Of a stretch of DNA of 20,481 nt, positions 1 through 8,877 are shown piece after piece. The DNA is from JBIOJM01 sp044450785 (GTDB lineage: Bacteria > Planctomycetota > Planctomycetia > Isosphaerales > Isosphaeraceae), in the NCBI GenBank assembly GCA_044450785.1, contig JBIOJM010000168.1, forward strand, positions 1-20,481. Direction: 5' to 3'. Position 1 is the first letter of the stretch. The number at the start of each line of letters is the position of its first letter. The notes beneath the pieces were generated by a model. It saw nothing but the letters and a program-made list of their open reading frames with translations, did not search any database and was not told where the DNA came from. The position numbers and the translations under genes are program-made.

Positions 1-217
1 CAGCCCCGACGGCCGTCTCGCCTCGTCGGCCTGGGACAAGACCATCCGGCTCTGGGACCCAGCCAGCAGACAGACCTTGCTGATCCTCAAAGGGCACGCG
101 GGACGCATCCGGTGCATCAAGTTCAGCCCCGACGGCCGGACACTCGCCTCGGCCAGCTATGACCGCACCCTGAAGCTCTGGGAAGCCGCCCCCGCGGCCG
201 CCCTCGCCGCCCCGTGA
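1..217 (+). CDS. WD40-repeat protein, C-terminal fragment (5' end outside window)
   Basis: The frame beginning at base 2 stays open to a TGA at 215-217 and gives the last 71 residues of a protein whose start lies outside the window. It contains two beta-propeller blades with the usual bacterial WD40 signature: S-P-D-G followed by LASSAWDKTIRLWD, then KFSPDGRTLASASYDRTLKLWE about 40 residues later. The tail is Ala/Pro-rich and short. In planctomycetes such repeats are often the C-terminal part of a Ser/Thr kinase or sigma-factor-associated protein, but the catalytic part is not visible, so only the propeller can be stated. It probably acts as a protein-interaction scaffold. It ends 107 nt before the kinase gene, which has its own WD40 region. 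Confidence 0.85.
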   Translation, partial: SPDGRLASSAWDKTIRLWDPASRQTLLILKGHAGRIRCIKFSPDGRTLASASYDRTLKLWEAAPAAALAAP

Positions 218-324
218 CGCGCAGCGCAGAAAGAGGGGCAAAACCGAGGAAGCCGGAGCCAAGCGTGACATCCGGGCGCTCAAGACACTAAAGTCGATCC
301 TGGTGGACGGAAGGGTTGTAAGCG

Positions 325-3300
325 ATGTCGATCTCGGATTCGGAACAGTATGACCTGCTTGATCGACTGGCCGAGGAATTCGCGGAGCGCTTCCGCCGCG
401 GCGAACGGCCCGCGCTCAAGGAATACACCGACCGCTACCCGGACCTGGCCGACGAGATCCGCGAACTCTTCCCGGCGATGGTCAAGGTGGAGCAGGTCGA
501 CGAGGGACACGTCATTGAAGAAGGCGAAGGGAAAACACCCGGACCGACGAGCTCGATGCAGCAGATCGGTGATTATCGGATCGTGGGAGAGATCGGCCGG
601 GGGGGCATGGGAGTCGTCTACGAGGCCGAGCAGGTATCACTCGGCCGGCGCGTGGCTCTCAAGGTGCTGCCCCGGCATGTGGCCGCGGACCGGTTGACGC
701 TCGAGCGGTTTCGCCGCGAGGCCCGCGCCGCGGCTCGATTGCACCACACCAACATCGTGCCCGTCTTCGAGGTCGGCCAGGACAGCGACACCCGCTTCTA
801 CGCCATGCAGTTCATCCAGGGACAGAGCCTGGACGCCGTGATCACGGAGTTACGCCACCTGCGCATCCAGTCGCAGTCAAGAGGCAACGGCGACGATCAG
901 GCGAAAGGCGGCGGAGAAACGCGAACTCTGGCCCCGTCAGTCGCCCATTCGATCTTGACGGGCGGTTTCCTGCCCGAGGGCAACGTCCGCGCGACTTCGG
1001 CAAGCTTCCGGGAGCGGACCGCGGCACAGCCCGCGAGCGCCGCCCTTGCTTTGGCGAAAGCAAGGGCGGTGGATGTGGAGGCGACCGAGGCTGGCCCGTT
1101 GTCCGATTTTGCTCCGGACTCGTCCTCGACTCCGACCCCCCTCTCCTCGGCCGTGTTGCCGGGCGGCACGCAGCTCTCGGTGGCGGAAATGAGCCACCGT
1201 GTTTTCCATCGCAGCGTGGCCCACATCGGCAGGCAGGCCGCGTCGGCGCTCGTTCATGCGCATGCCCGCGGAGTGATCCATCGCGACATCAAGCCCTCGA
1301 ACCTCCTGCTCGACACCGACGGCGTCGTCTGGGTGACCGACTTCGGGCTGGCCAAGGCCGAGGATGATGGACTGACCCAGACCGGCGACGTCCTGGGCAC
1401 AATCCGCTACATGGCGCCCGAGCGATTTTCCGGCCAGGCTGACCCGCGGTCCGACGTCTATGCGCTGGGACTGACGCTCTACGAGCTTCTCCTGCTCCGA
1501 CCGGTGTTCGACTCGCCCAACCGCCTTGCCCTGATCGATCTGGTCAAGAACGTGGATCCCCCGCGACCCCGTTCGATCGACCCGCGGATCCCGCTCGATC
1601 TCGAAACCATCGTGCTCAAGGCCGTCGAGAAGGACCCGAAAGCGCGGTACGCCTCGGCCGACGCGATGAGCGAAGACCTGCGGCGGTTCCTCGCCGACGA
1701 ACCGATCCAGGCCCGCCAGGTCAGCAAAGCGGAGCGATACTGGCGGTGGGCCAGGCGCAATCCGGTGATCGCGTGGCTGGGCGGGGTGGTGACGGCCCTG
1801 CTGGTCGCGGTGGCGGTCGGCTCGATCGCTGCGGCGGCCTACTTCAAGGAGTCGGCCCGGCGCGAGACGAGCCTGGCTGGGCGCGAGCAAGCCGCGAACC
1901 GGCAATCGCAGCTCGACCGGAAGGAGGCCATCGAGGCGAGGCGCCAGGCGATCGAAGAGCGCGACCATTCGCGGCGGCAATCGGCGGGCCTGGCGCTCGA
2001 CAAGGGATTCGCCCTGGCCGAGGAGGGCCACGCCGACCGGGGCTTGCTCTGGATGCTCGAAGCCCTCAAAACCGCCCCGGACGACGCGGAGGGATTCCGG
2101 AAGATGGTTCGCTCGAACCTGGGTGCTTGGCTCGGGCAGGTCCATAAGGCCCTCAGGATCATCGATTCAGGCGGTCCGTGCGGTAACCTCGCCTTCAGCC
2201 CGGACGGGAAGTCGTTTGCAACAGGTTTCACTCCTGTTGATCTTGCCAACGCAACACCCATCGACCTTTGGGACACCGCCTCTGGCCGAAAGCTCTCCAC
2301 GTTGCCCGGCGCTTCCGCCCCGTTGGCCTTCCGACCGGACGGCAAGGTCATTGTCGCTTACGACGACAAGCAGCGCGTGGTGGCCATCGACCTGGTCACG
2401 GCGCGGGTGCTCTGGACAAGCCTCCCGTTACCCGGAAAGTACGCCGTAAGGGTCGACTTCGGTCACGACGATTCCACAGTTCTTGCGGAACGCAATGACG
2501 ACTCAGGCGACGCGTGGTTATCGCGATTGGACGTCGCCACAGGCCGGCAGCGGGGAGAGCCGATGCGAGGCCGGAACAGGATGGCCATTGCTCCCGACGG
2601 CAGAAAGGTCGCTACCGGCCGGATCGAGAATGGCGAGGGGTACATTGACGTGCACGAGCTGCCCTCAGGTCGGCGGGCTGTATCCTGGCCGGCCAGCAAG
2701 TTGGGCCTTTCCCAGTTACTCTTCAGCCCCGATGCGAGGTCACTGTACGGGTCGCTTCTCAAGGGCGACTCGTTTAAAGGAAACAGCCAGTTCGGCCAGA
2801 TCTGGGACTCGGGCACAGGAAGACCGACCAGTTCGCTGATGGCAGAAACTTCCGACGCCATTTACACTCCTCCGGCCGATCGTCTTGTGACGCTGACTGG
2901 CAACTTGTGGCTCGTACGTGATGCCGCCAACGGCCGGGTAAGGGGATCAGCGTTTCCGGCCAACGGTTCAGTTGCCTCGCATCCGGACGGTCGTACCGCG
3001 CTTTCGGCGGCCACTGACGCCACGATCCGGTTGTGGCAGATTTCGGCGGATGCAGAGCCGGTTCCGCACGGAGAGACCGACAAGCAGGCATCGCTGTCAT
3101 GGATCCTACCCAACCGCCAGACGCGGGGTTTCAGTGTCTTCTGGGCGGGCCTGCGGGCGGATGGGCAAATCGCCATCTCGCTCGCCAAGGATGCGGCGGA
3201 ACGCGAACTGATCCGATTATCCGATCCCGCGACCGGTCGCCCCTCGGGAAGGCCCGCGGCGCATTACCCTGGCTGGGTCGTCCGTGCGGTCGCACTCAGT

Positions 3301-5412
3301 CCAGACGGCCGATGCTTGGCAACCGGGAGCAATCCACACTCTCCTCCGACAGGCGAGCTGCGCCTCTGGGACGCGAGCACGGGCCGGTTGCTGCTCCCGC
3401 CGATTCCTCACACCAACTATGTTTCAGCGATCGCATTCCATCCCGACGGCAAGCTCGTGGCGGCGGGCGACTACAATGGGCTCGTTCGGATCTGGGACAC
3501 GTCCACCGGCCGGGAGATCGGCCAGCCGCTTCCTCAAGGCGAGATCGTGATGAGCCTGGCTTACCGCCCGGACGGCAAGATGCTCGCGGTGGGTCTCGCA
3601 ATGGATCATGCCCGCAAGCCCGGCACTCGACTCTGGGATACCACGACACGGCAACCCATCGGTGAATTGCTGCCCAGCACGGACAGGATCACGCGAATCG
3701 AGTTCCGGCCGGATGGTCAAACCCTGCTCGCGGACACCGACCGCGCAAACACACGGCTCTGGGATGTGACTCGAGGGAAGGCGCTCGGTGAGCCAATGAT
3801 CGACGAGGCAAGCGGCGGCTTCCGTCCCGACGGTCGTGCCTTCCTCACAGTCGGAAGGGACGGCACGGTCAAACTCCGCGACGCCGCGACCGGTGAGGTC
3901 CTCACCAGGCTCCTGACCTCGTCCTCACCGGCCGCTTGTGCGGCGTTTCGCGGCGACGGCGGTCTGGTCGCCGCGGGTTTCGAGGACGGCGCGGTCCGGC
4001 TGTGCGACCCGGCCACGTCGCAGCCGGTCGGTCCACCGCGGTGCATGAGACACGCCGTTCATCACGTCGCATTCACGTTTGATGGCCGGACGGTCGCCGC
4101 CGTTGACGAATTCGGAGAATCGCGAAGCTGGCCGGTTCCCGAGCCACTTCACGATGACAACATCGACGACTTGACGCTGCGAATCGAGGCCCGCACGGGC
4201 CTCCACATGGAGACCGGCCTGGCGATCGCGCGGCTCGGAGGCACGGCGTGGCGCGAGCGGCTCGAGCAGCTCGGCCGCCTCGATCCCGCCGCCGTGCGAG
4301 CCGAAGACGATCCAGCCTGGCACGAGCCGATGATCCGCGAGGCCGAGCAGAACGGCAACGCCTTCGCCGCAATCTGGCACCTCGACCGCCTGATCGCCGC
4401 CCGGCCCGATGACTGGTTCCTGTATGCGCGCCGGGCCCGCGCGTGGGCCTCGTCCGACAAGTTCGACAAGGCCGCCGCCGATTACCAGCACGCGGAGCGG
4501 CTTGGCAAGCGAGAGGACCTTCTGGACTTCCAGGTTCATTGCGTGGTCGACTGCACCAGAGCCGAGCGCTGGGCCGAGGCCCTCTGGTATCTCGACCGCC
4601 TGATCGCCGCCCGGCCCAATCAAGGGCCACTGCATGAAGACCGCGCGGCGGTCTACGGCAAGCTCGGCCGCGAGACCGACCGCCAGGCCGAGCTCGCCCG
4701 CGTCTTCGAGCTGGGAGCCGACGCGGGACTCGTCATCCCCCGGGCCGAGGAGCTCGGCCGAGCCGGTCGCTGGGCCGAGGCCGCCCGCCTGCTGGCACGC
4801 TGCGGCCGGACAGGTCCGCTCAGCCAGGGGCTGGCCCAGGCCTGGGGTATCGCCTGCCTCGAGGCGCGTGACCGGACCGCCTATCGGGAGGCCTGCGCAG
4901 CGGACATGGCCTGCAACGGGCCGGACCCGACGGTCGTATGGAACGAGCTCAGCGCGGCATCGCTGTTCGCCCTGGGGGCCGAGGGCCTGGACGACTACCA
5001 GGTGCCGATGGGATGGCTCGAGAGCCGCCTGTCCGCCGTTCCCGCGCCGCGACCCCTGTACCGGCACTATTTCTCGAACGCCCTGGGCGGGCTCCTGCTC
5101 CGCGCCGGCCGGATCGACGAGGCCATCGCTCGACTGAACGAAGGAATCGCCGCCGCAAAGGAAGTCGAAATCCCCGCCGATTGGGCCTACCTGGCCCTGG
5201 CCCAGACTCGAAAGGGGAACTTTGCCGAAGCACGTCGGTGGCTCGATCGCCTCCGCGGCTTGCAACCAGACCCTCAAGCGACCTTCTGGGATCTCCAGGA
5301 GCTTGCCCTCCTCCGGAGCGAGGCCGAGTCGCTGCTCTTCGATGCCGAGTTTCCGAGTGATCCGTTTCATGGTCCGGGGCCGAGTTTGACGCGTACCGGG
5401 GAAAAGAGGTAA
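325..5412 (+). CDS. Giant Hanks-type Ser/Thr protein kinase with transmembrane helix, WD40 propeller and C-terminal TPR-like repeats
   Basis: This 1695-residue protein is predicted to be a membrane-anchored signalling kinase. Visible parts in order: an N-terminal helical region (1-60) seen before many planctomycete kinases; a kinase domain (about 84-457) with glycine loop GRGGMG (91-96), catalytic Lys113, Glu132, HRDIKPSN (319-326, Asp321 and Asn326), DFG (339-341) and APE (364-366); one transmembrane helix (about 481-507); a charged coiled-coil-like stretch (507-560); many WD40-type blades (about 610-1275); and TPR-like helical repeats (about 1340-1640). All key catalytic residues are present, so it should be active. 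An Ala/Gly/Ser-rich insert of about 110 residues (180-290) splits the kinase lobes before the HRD loop. The start ATG has a GGAAGGG ribosome site nine bases upstream. The stop is only 10 nt before the MoxR gene, suggesting co-transcription. Ligand and targets cannot be read from the sequence. Confidence 0.95.
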   Translation: MSISDSEQYDLLDRLAEEFAERFRRGERPALKEYTDRYPDLADEIRELFPAMVKVEQVDEGHVIEEGEGKTPGPTSSMQQIGDYRIVGEIGRGGMGVVYEAEQVSLGRRVALKVLPRHVAADRLTLERFRREARAAARLHHTNIVPVFEVGQDSDTRFYAMQFIQGQSLDAVITELRHLRIQSQSRGNGDDQAKGGGETRTLAPSVAHSILTGGFLPEGNVRATSASFRERTAAQPASAALALAKARAVDVEATEAGPLSDFAPDSSSTPTPLSSAVLPGGTQLSVAEMSHRVFHRSVAHIGRQAASALVHAHARGVIHRDIKPSNLLLDTDGVVWVTDFGLAKAEDDGLTQTGDVLGTIRYMAPERFSGQADPRSDVYALGLTLYELLLLRPVFDSPNRLALIDLVKNVDPPRPRSIDPRIPLDLETIVLKAVEKDPKARYASADAMSEDLRRFLADEPIQARQVSKAERYWRWARRNPVIAWLGGVVTALLVAVAVGSIAAAAYFKESARRETSLAGREQAANRQSQLDRKEAIEARRQAIEERDHSRRQSAGLALDKGFALAEEGHADRGLLWMLEALKTAPDDAEGFRKMVRSNLGAWLGQVHKALRIIDSGGPCGNLAFSPDGKSFATGFTPVDLANATPIDLWDTASGRKLSTLPGASAPLAFRPDGKVIVAYDDKQRVVAIDLVTARVLWTSLPLPGKYAVRVDFGHDDSTVLAERNDDSGDAWLSRLDVATGRQRGEPMRGRNRMAIAPDGRKVATGRIENGEGYIDVHELPSGRRAVSWPASKLGLSQLLFSPDARSLYGSLLKGDSFKGNSQFGQIWDSGTGRPTSSLMAETSDAIYTPPADRLVTLTGNLWLVRDAANGRVRGSAFPANGSVASHPDGRTALSAATDATIRLWQISADAEPVPHGETDKQASLSWILPNRQTRGFSVFWAGLRADGQIAISLAKDAAERELIRLSDPATGRPSGRPAAHYPGWVVRAVALSPDGRCLATGSNPHSPPTGELRLWDASTGRLLLPPIPHTNYVSAIAFHPDGKLVAAGDYNGLVRIWDTSTGREIGQPLPQGEIVMSLAYRPDGKMLAVGLAMDHARKPGTRLWDTTTRQPIGELLPSTDRITRIEFRPDGQTLLADTDRANTRLWDVTRGKALGEPMIDEASGGFRPDGRAFLTVGRDGTVKLRDAATGEVLTRLLTSSSPAACAAFRGDGGLVAAGFEDGAVRLCDPATSQPVGPPRCMRHAVHHVAFTFDGRTVAAVDEFGESRSWPVPEPLHDDNIDDLTLRIEARTGLHMETGLAIARLGGTAWRERLEQLGRLDPAAVRAEDDPAWHEPMIREAEQNGNAFAAIWHLDRLIAARPDDWFLYARRARAWASSDKFDKAAADYQHAERLGKREDLLDFQVHCVVDCTRAERWAEALWYLDRLIAARPNQGPLHEDRAAVYGKLGRETDRQAELARVFELGADAGLVIPRAEELGRAGRWAEAARLLARCGRTGPLSQGLAQAWGIACLEARDRTAYREACAADMACNGPDPTVVWNELSAASLFALGAEGLDDYQVPMGWLESRLSAVPAPRPLYRHYFSNALGGLLLRAGRIDEAIARLNEGIAAAKEVEIPADWAYLALAQTRKGNFAEARRWLDRLRGLQPDPQATFWDLQELALLRSEAESLLFDAEFPSDPFHGPGPSLTRTGEKR
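4381..4617 (+). repeat. In-frame 27-bp direct repeat inside the kinase TPR region
   Basis: The same 27 bases occur at 4381-4407 and 4591-4617, encoding LDRLIAARP both times. They are 210 nt apart, exactly 70 codons. Each copy follows a W-x-L motif (IWHLDRL, LWYLDRL), as expected for a TPR-like unit duplicated recently enough to keep identical codons. Confidence 0.8.
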
Positions 5413-5422
5413 ACCGGTAGCC

Positions 5423-6550
5423 ATGAAGAACACGAAAGCCAAAAGCGAGTCAACAAGCCGCAATGGGCAGGTGCTTCGGCCGCCCGCGGAGGAGTTGCAC
5501 GCGGAGGAGCTGAAGGCGCTTGCAAACGCCGACAAGGACCCTCGGCCGCCGGGTTGGAAGCTATCCCCCCGCGCCGTGCGGAACTTCATCTGCGGAAGCG
5601 AGAAACCGAAGATCAGCCGTAAGTTTTACGGCGACGACACGCTGGTCGAGCGCGCTGCAATCGGCCTGGCCAGCAACCGGGGGCTGCTGCTGGTCGGAGA
5701 GCCGGGCACGGCCAAATCGATGCTCTCGGAGTTGCTCGCCGCCGCCATCTCCGGAACGTCGACCAACGTCATCCAGGGCAGCGCCGGCACCACCGACGAC
5801 AGCATCAAATACTCGTGGAACTACGCCTTGCTGCTCGCCGAAGGTCCTGGCCTGCGGGCACTGGTCGCCTCGCCGCTCTACGTCGGTATTCGCGACGGGC
5901 TCCTGGTCCGATTCGAGGAAATCACCCGTTGTCCGCCCGAAATCCAGGATTCGCTGGTCAGCGTGCTCTCGGAAAAAGTCATGATGGTGCCGGAGCTTCA
6001 AGGTTCCGACCGCGTGCTGTATGCTCGGCCCGGCTTCAACGTGATCGCCACGGCCAACATCCGCGACCGTGGGGTTCACGAGATGTCGAGCGCGCTCAAG
6101 CGCCGCTTCAATTTCGAAACCGTCCACCCGATTCGCCAGCTCAAGCTCGAGGTGGACCTGGTCATTCGAGAATGCGAACGACTGCTGGCGCAATCGTGCG
6201 TCCAACTGTCGGTGGATCGATCGGTGATCGAGCTGCTGGTGACCGCCTTCCAGGACTTGCGGGAAGGCAAGACGGCCGAGGGGATCCAGGTCGAGAAGCC
6301 GACCTCGGTGATGTCGACGGCGGAGGCGGTTTCGATCGCGATGTCGGCGGGCCTCGACGCTTTTTACTACGGCGGGCGAACGTTGACCCCCGAGCACGTC
6401 GCCCGTCACCTGGCCGGCGCCGTCCTCAAGGACAATCCGGACGATCTGGCCAAACTCAAGCAGTACTTCGACGTCGTCGTGCGGCAACGCAGCAAGCAGC
6501 AGGGGGGGCCGTGGACCGACTTGCTGAACGCCCGGAAGTGGCTGCCTTGA
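5423..6550 (+). CDS. yehL: MoxR-family AAA+ ATPase (YehL-like)
   Basis: This 375-residue cytoplasmic ATPase belongs to the MoxR group, which typically works with a VWA-domain partner to remodel or activate a target protein; such a partner is encoded two genes downstream. Walker A is GEPGTAKS (92-99). The Walker B region reads LLVRFEEI (160-167), with Glu where most family members have Asp before the catalytic Glu. Sensor 1 is around VIATANIRDRG (207-217), and the arginine-finger region is SSALKRRFNF (222-231). A lysine-rich N-terminal leader of about 45 residues precedes the AAA+ core. GAGG lies about a dozen bases before the ATG, inside the end of the kinase gene. Order MoxR, DUF5682, VWA, SWIM matches E. 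coli yehLMPQ. The gene symbol is by analogy of sequence type and neighbourhood; the substrate is unknown. Confidence 0.92.
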   Translation: MKNTKAKSESTSRNGQVLRPPAEELHAEELKALANADKDPRPPGWKLSPRAVRNFICGSEKPKISRKFYGDDTLVERAAIGLASNRGLLLVGEPGTAKSMLSELLAAAISGTSTNVIQGSAGTTDDSIKYSWNYALLLAEGPGLRALVASPLYVGIRDGLLVRFEEITRCPPEIQDSLVSVLSEKVMMVPELQGSDRVLYARPGFNVIATANIRDRGVHEMSSALKRRFNFETVHPIRQLKLEVDLVIRECERLLAQSCVQLSVDRSVIELLVTAFQDLREGKTAEGIQVEKPTSVMSTAEAVSIAMSAGLDAFYYGGRTLTPEHVARHLAGAVLKDNPDDLAKLKQYFDVVVRQRSKQQGGPWTDLLNARKWLP

Positions 6551-8877
6551 TTCCGCCGGTCGAACTGGATGGGCGGGTCGCCTACTTCCCGGTCCGGCAC
6601 CACAGCCCCGCGTGCGCCTGGCACGTCGGCCGGTTGATTCGCCAGGCGAAGCCGAAGACCGTGCTCATCGAAGGTCCGCGCGACGCCACGCCGCTCATCC
6701 GTTTCTTGACCCACGAGCGCACTCGGTTGCCCGTGGCCATCTACACCACGTTCGCACAACGGTCCGAGCACGGGCTGCCGACCCGTCATGCCGCGTACTA
6801 TCCACTCTGCGACTATTCGCCGGAGCTTGCCGCCGTCAGGACGGCCGCGGAGGTCGGCGCGGAAGCTCGCTTCATCGACTTGACCTTTCCGGAAATGGTG
6901 CTGAGCGAGGAAAAGCGCGGCGGCGAACGACTCCGCAGTCTTTTCGAAGAGCGGCATCTGCAACACAGCCGGCTGTTGCAAGCAGCGTGTGACCGCTCCG
7001 GCGCGCGAAACCCGGACGAGCTGTGGGACCATCTCTACGAGGTCGATCACCGGCACGTCGACATCGCGACTTTTGTGCGAAATGTGCTCGGATACTGTGC
7101 CCTGGCTCGACAGGATTACACACCGGAGATGCTGGCCGCCGATGGGAGTGCCGCCCGTGAAGCCGCCATGGCGGCGGCGATCGCCGAGACTAACGGAAAA
7201 GTCGTCGTGGTCACCGGCGGGTTTCATACCGTCGCCTTGCCGGCAACCGATCCGAAGAAGCCGGCTCCGGTCAAGGTCGACGCGGCCGACGCCCAGGTGG
7301 TGTTGATGCGTTATGGCTTCGAACAACTTGACCGGCTGAGTGGTTACGCCAGCGGCATGCCGTCGCCTGAGTACTATCAGCGGCTGTGGGAAGGACGTGA
7401 CCCGGCCGAGCTGGTGGTCGAACTGGCCCGCCAATGCCGGGCCCAGGAATTGATGGTGTCACCCGCCGACGCGATCGTCGCCTTGACCCAAGCCCGGCAG
7501 CTCGCACGATTTCGCGGCCATCCCGCGCTCGCGCGGGAAGACTTGCTCGACGGGATCCGGTCCGTCTTCATCAAGGGGGCAGAGGACGTCGAGGGGGTGA
7601 CCGTGCTGGCCTTGGCGCGCAAGCTGCTGGCTGGCGACCGGGTGGGCAACGTGCCGCCGGAAGTGGGCCAACCGCCCATCGTGGACGATTTTCGCCGCAC
7701 CGCCGCCTCGCTCAAACTCGACCTCGACAAGGTCCAGGCAAAGGAAATCGCGCTTGACCTTTATCGTAAGGACCGGGCTCGGGAAATCAGCCGGCTCTTT
7801 CATCGGCTGCGCTTTCTCGACGTGCCATTTGCCCACTTCCTCGCCGGACCGGATTTTGTGCAGGGACAAAACCTCGAGCGAGTGCACGAGACCTGGCGTT
7901 ACCACTGGTCGCCGGACACGGAAGCAACCTTGATCGAGCGATCACTCTACGGCTCGACTCTGGAAGAGGCGGCGGCGGCCCGGCTGCTGGAACGGATCGA
8001 CGAAGCCGACAAGCGGGGCCAGGGACGGCAAGCCGATCATGCCGCCCAGCTCCTGGTCGAAGCGTGCCGTATGGGCCTCCATCGGCATACGCCCGAGCTG
8101 CTCGACCGCGCTCGCGGCATCGTGGCCGAGGACGGCCGGTTCGTCTCGCTCGTCACGGCGCTCGAGCTGCTGCTTGTCCTGCACGTCTCTCGCGAGCCGC
8201 TTGAGGCGCATCACCTGGCCGGCATCACCGACGTTGCCGGCGCGGCATATAATCGGGCGTGCTACCTGATCCCCCAGCTCGTCGCCACCGCGGACCAGGA
8301 GGAAGCCCAGACCCTCGACGCACTCAACTCGCTTGTTCAGGCGGTGCAGTCCCTCGGCGATTCGCCGGAGCGGCAAGACCTGCGCCGGCACAACCTGAAG
8401 TCGCTGGCACAAACAAACGGGGGCAACGCCGCCTTTCGCGGAGCAGCCTGCGGCATTCTCTTCGGCGATGGCCAGCTCCAGATCACAGACTTGGTCGGCT
8501 ATCTCCAGGGACACCTGGTCAGCCGGGCCGATCAGGAGCGGGAAGGCCCGCGTTTCCTCCGCGGACTCTTGTGCTCCGCCCGCAGCGTTCTCTGGCAGGT
8601 GCCCGAAGCGATTCGCAGTATCCACCGGGTGCTTCGCGAATGGGACGAAGAACTCTTTGTCCGCCAGCTTCCCCACTTGCGGCTCGCCTTCGCCGACCTG
8701 ACTCCGCGCGAGTGCGACCACGTGGCGCACCTGGTGGCCAGTGAGGGCGGCGTGGCGGAGCTCACGCTGATCACGAGCAGCGAGTATTCCAGTGCCGACT
8801 TGATTCGTGGCGCGGACGTGAATCGCCGCGTGATGGAAGGTCTGAAGCGTGATGGATTGGAGGAATTCGGTGCCTGA
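6547..8877 (+). CDS. yehM: DUF5682 family protein (YehM-like), MoxR/VWA-associated
   Basis: This is a 776-residue protein of a family without established function. I chose TTG 6547 as start because it overlaps the MoxR stop (TTGA), has GGAAG nine bases upstream, and leaves about ten residues before the family's conserved opening VAYFPVRHHSPAC. The frame is open much further upstream (to 5815), but that part lies inside the MoxR gene. GTG 6511 is a weaker alternative. Motifs: RHHSP (His18-His19), VLIEGPRD (Glu42), DYSPE (89-93), LTFPEM (112-117) and GGFH (224-227). The spread of His, Glu and GxxH recalls the TraB/TIKI/EreA metal-dependent hydrolase fold, which is my inference. The remaining two thirds is mainly helical, with no membrane segment. 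Length is close to what I recall for E. coli YehM. It probably forms a complex with the neighbouring MoxR and VWA proteins. Confidence 0.85.
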   Translation: MIPPVELDGRVAYFPVRHHSPACAWHVGRLIRQAKPKTVLIEGPRDATPLIRFLTHERTRLPVAIYTTFAQRSEHGLPTRHAAYYPLCDYSPELAAVRTAAEVGAEARFIDLTFPEMVLSEEKRGGERLRSLFEERHLQHSRLLQAACDRSGARNPDELWDHLYEVDHRHVDIATFVRNVLGYCALARQDYTPEMLAADGSAAREAAMAAAIAETNGKVVVVTGGFHTVALPATDPKKPAPVKVDAADAQVVLMRYGFEQLDRLSGYASGMPSPEYYQRLWEGRDPAELVVELARQCRAQELMVSPADAIVALTQARQLARFRGHPALAREDLLDGIRSVFIKGAEDVEGVTVLALARKLLAGDRVGNVPPEVGQPPIVDDFRRTAASLKLDLDKVQAKEIALDLYRKDRAREISRLFHRLRFLDVPFAHFLAGPDFVQGQNLERVHETWRYHWSPDTEATLIERSLYGSTLEEAAAARLLERIDEADKRGQGRQADHAAQLLVEACRMGLHRHTPELLDRARGIVAEDGRFVSLVTALELLLVLHVSREPLEAHHLAGITDVAGAAYNRACYLIPQLVATADQEEAQTLDALNSLVQAVQSLGDSPERQDLRRHNLKSLAQTNGGNAAFRGAACGILFGDGQLQITDLVGYLQGHLVSRADQEREGPRFLRGLLCSARSVLWQVPEAIRSIHRVLREWDEELFVRQLPHLRLAFADLTPRECDHVAHLVASEGGVAELTLITSSEYSSADLIRGADVNRRVMEGLKRDGLEEFGA

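Noticed and set aside
937..2145. Minus-strand frame of 402 codons opposite the kinase domain
   Set aside because: It is entirely antisense to the conserved kinase motifs, with Arg/Gly-rich translation and no recognisable domain.
3925..5589. Long minus-strand open frame (554 codons) opposite the kinase C-terminal region
   Set aside because: It lies antisense to a well-supported protein in GC-rich DNA, has no family features, and its composition (Gly/Arg/Ala-rich) is that of a shadow frame.
5815..6546. N-terminal extension of the DUF5682 frame
   Set aside because: It overlaps the MoxR gene in another frame, is Arg/Gly-rich, and the conserved family region begins only after 6570.
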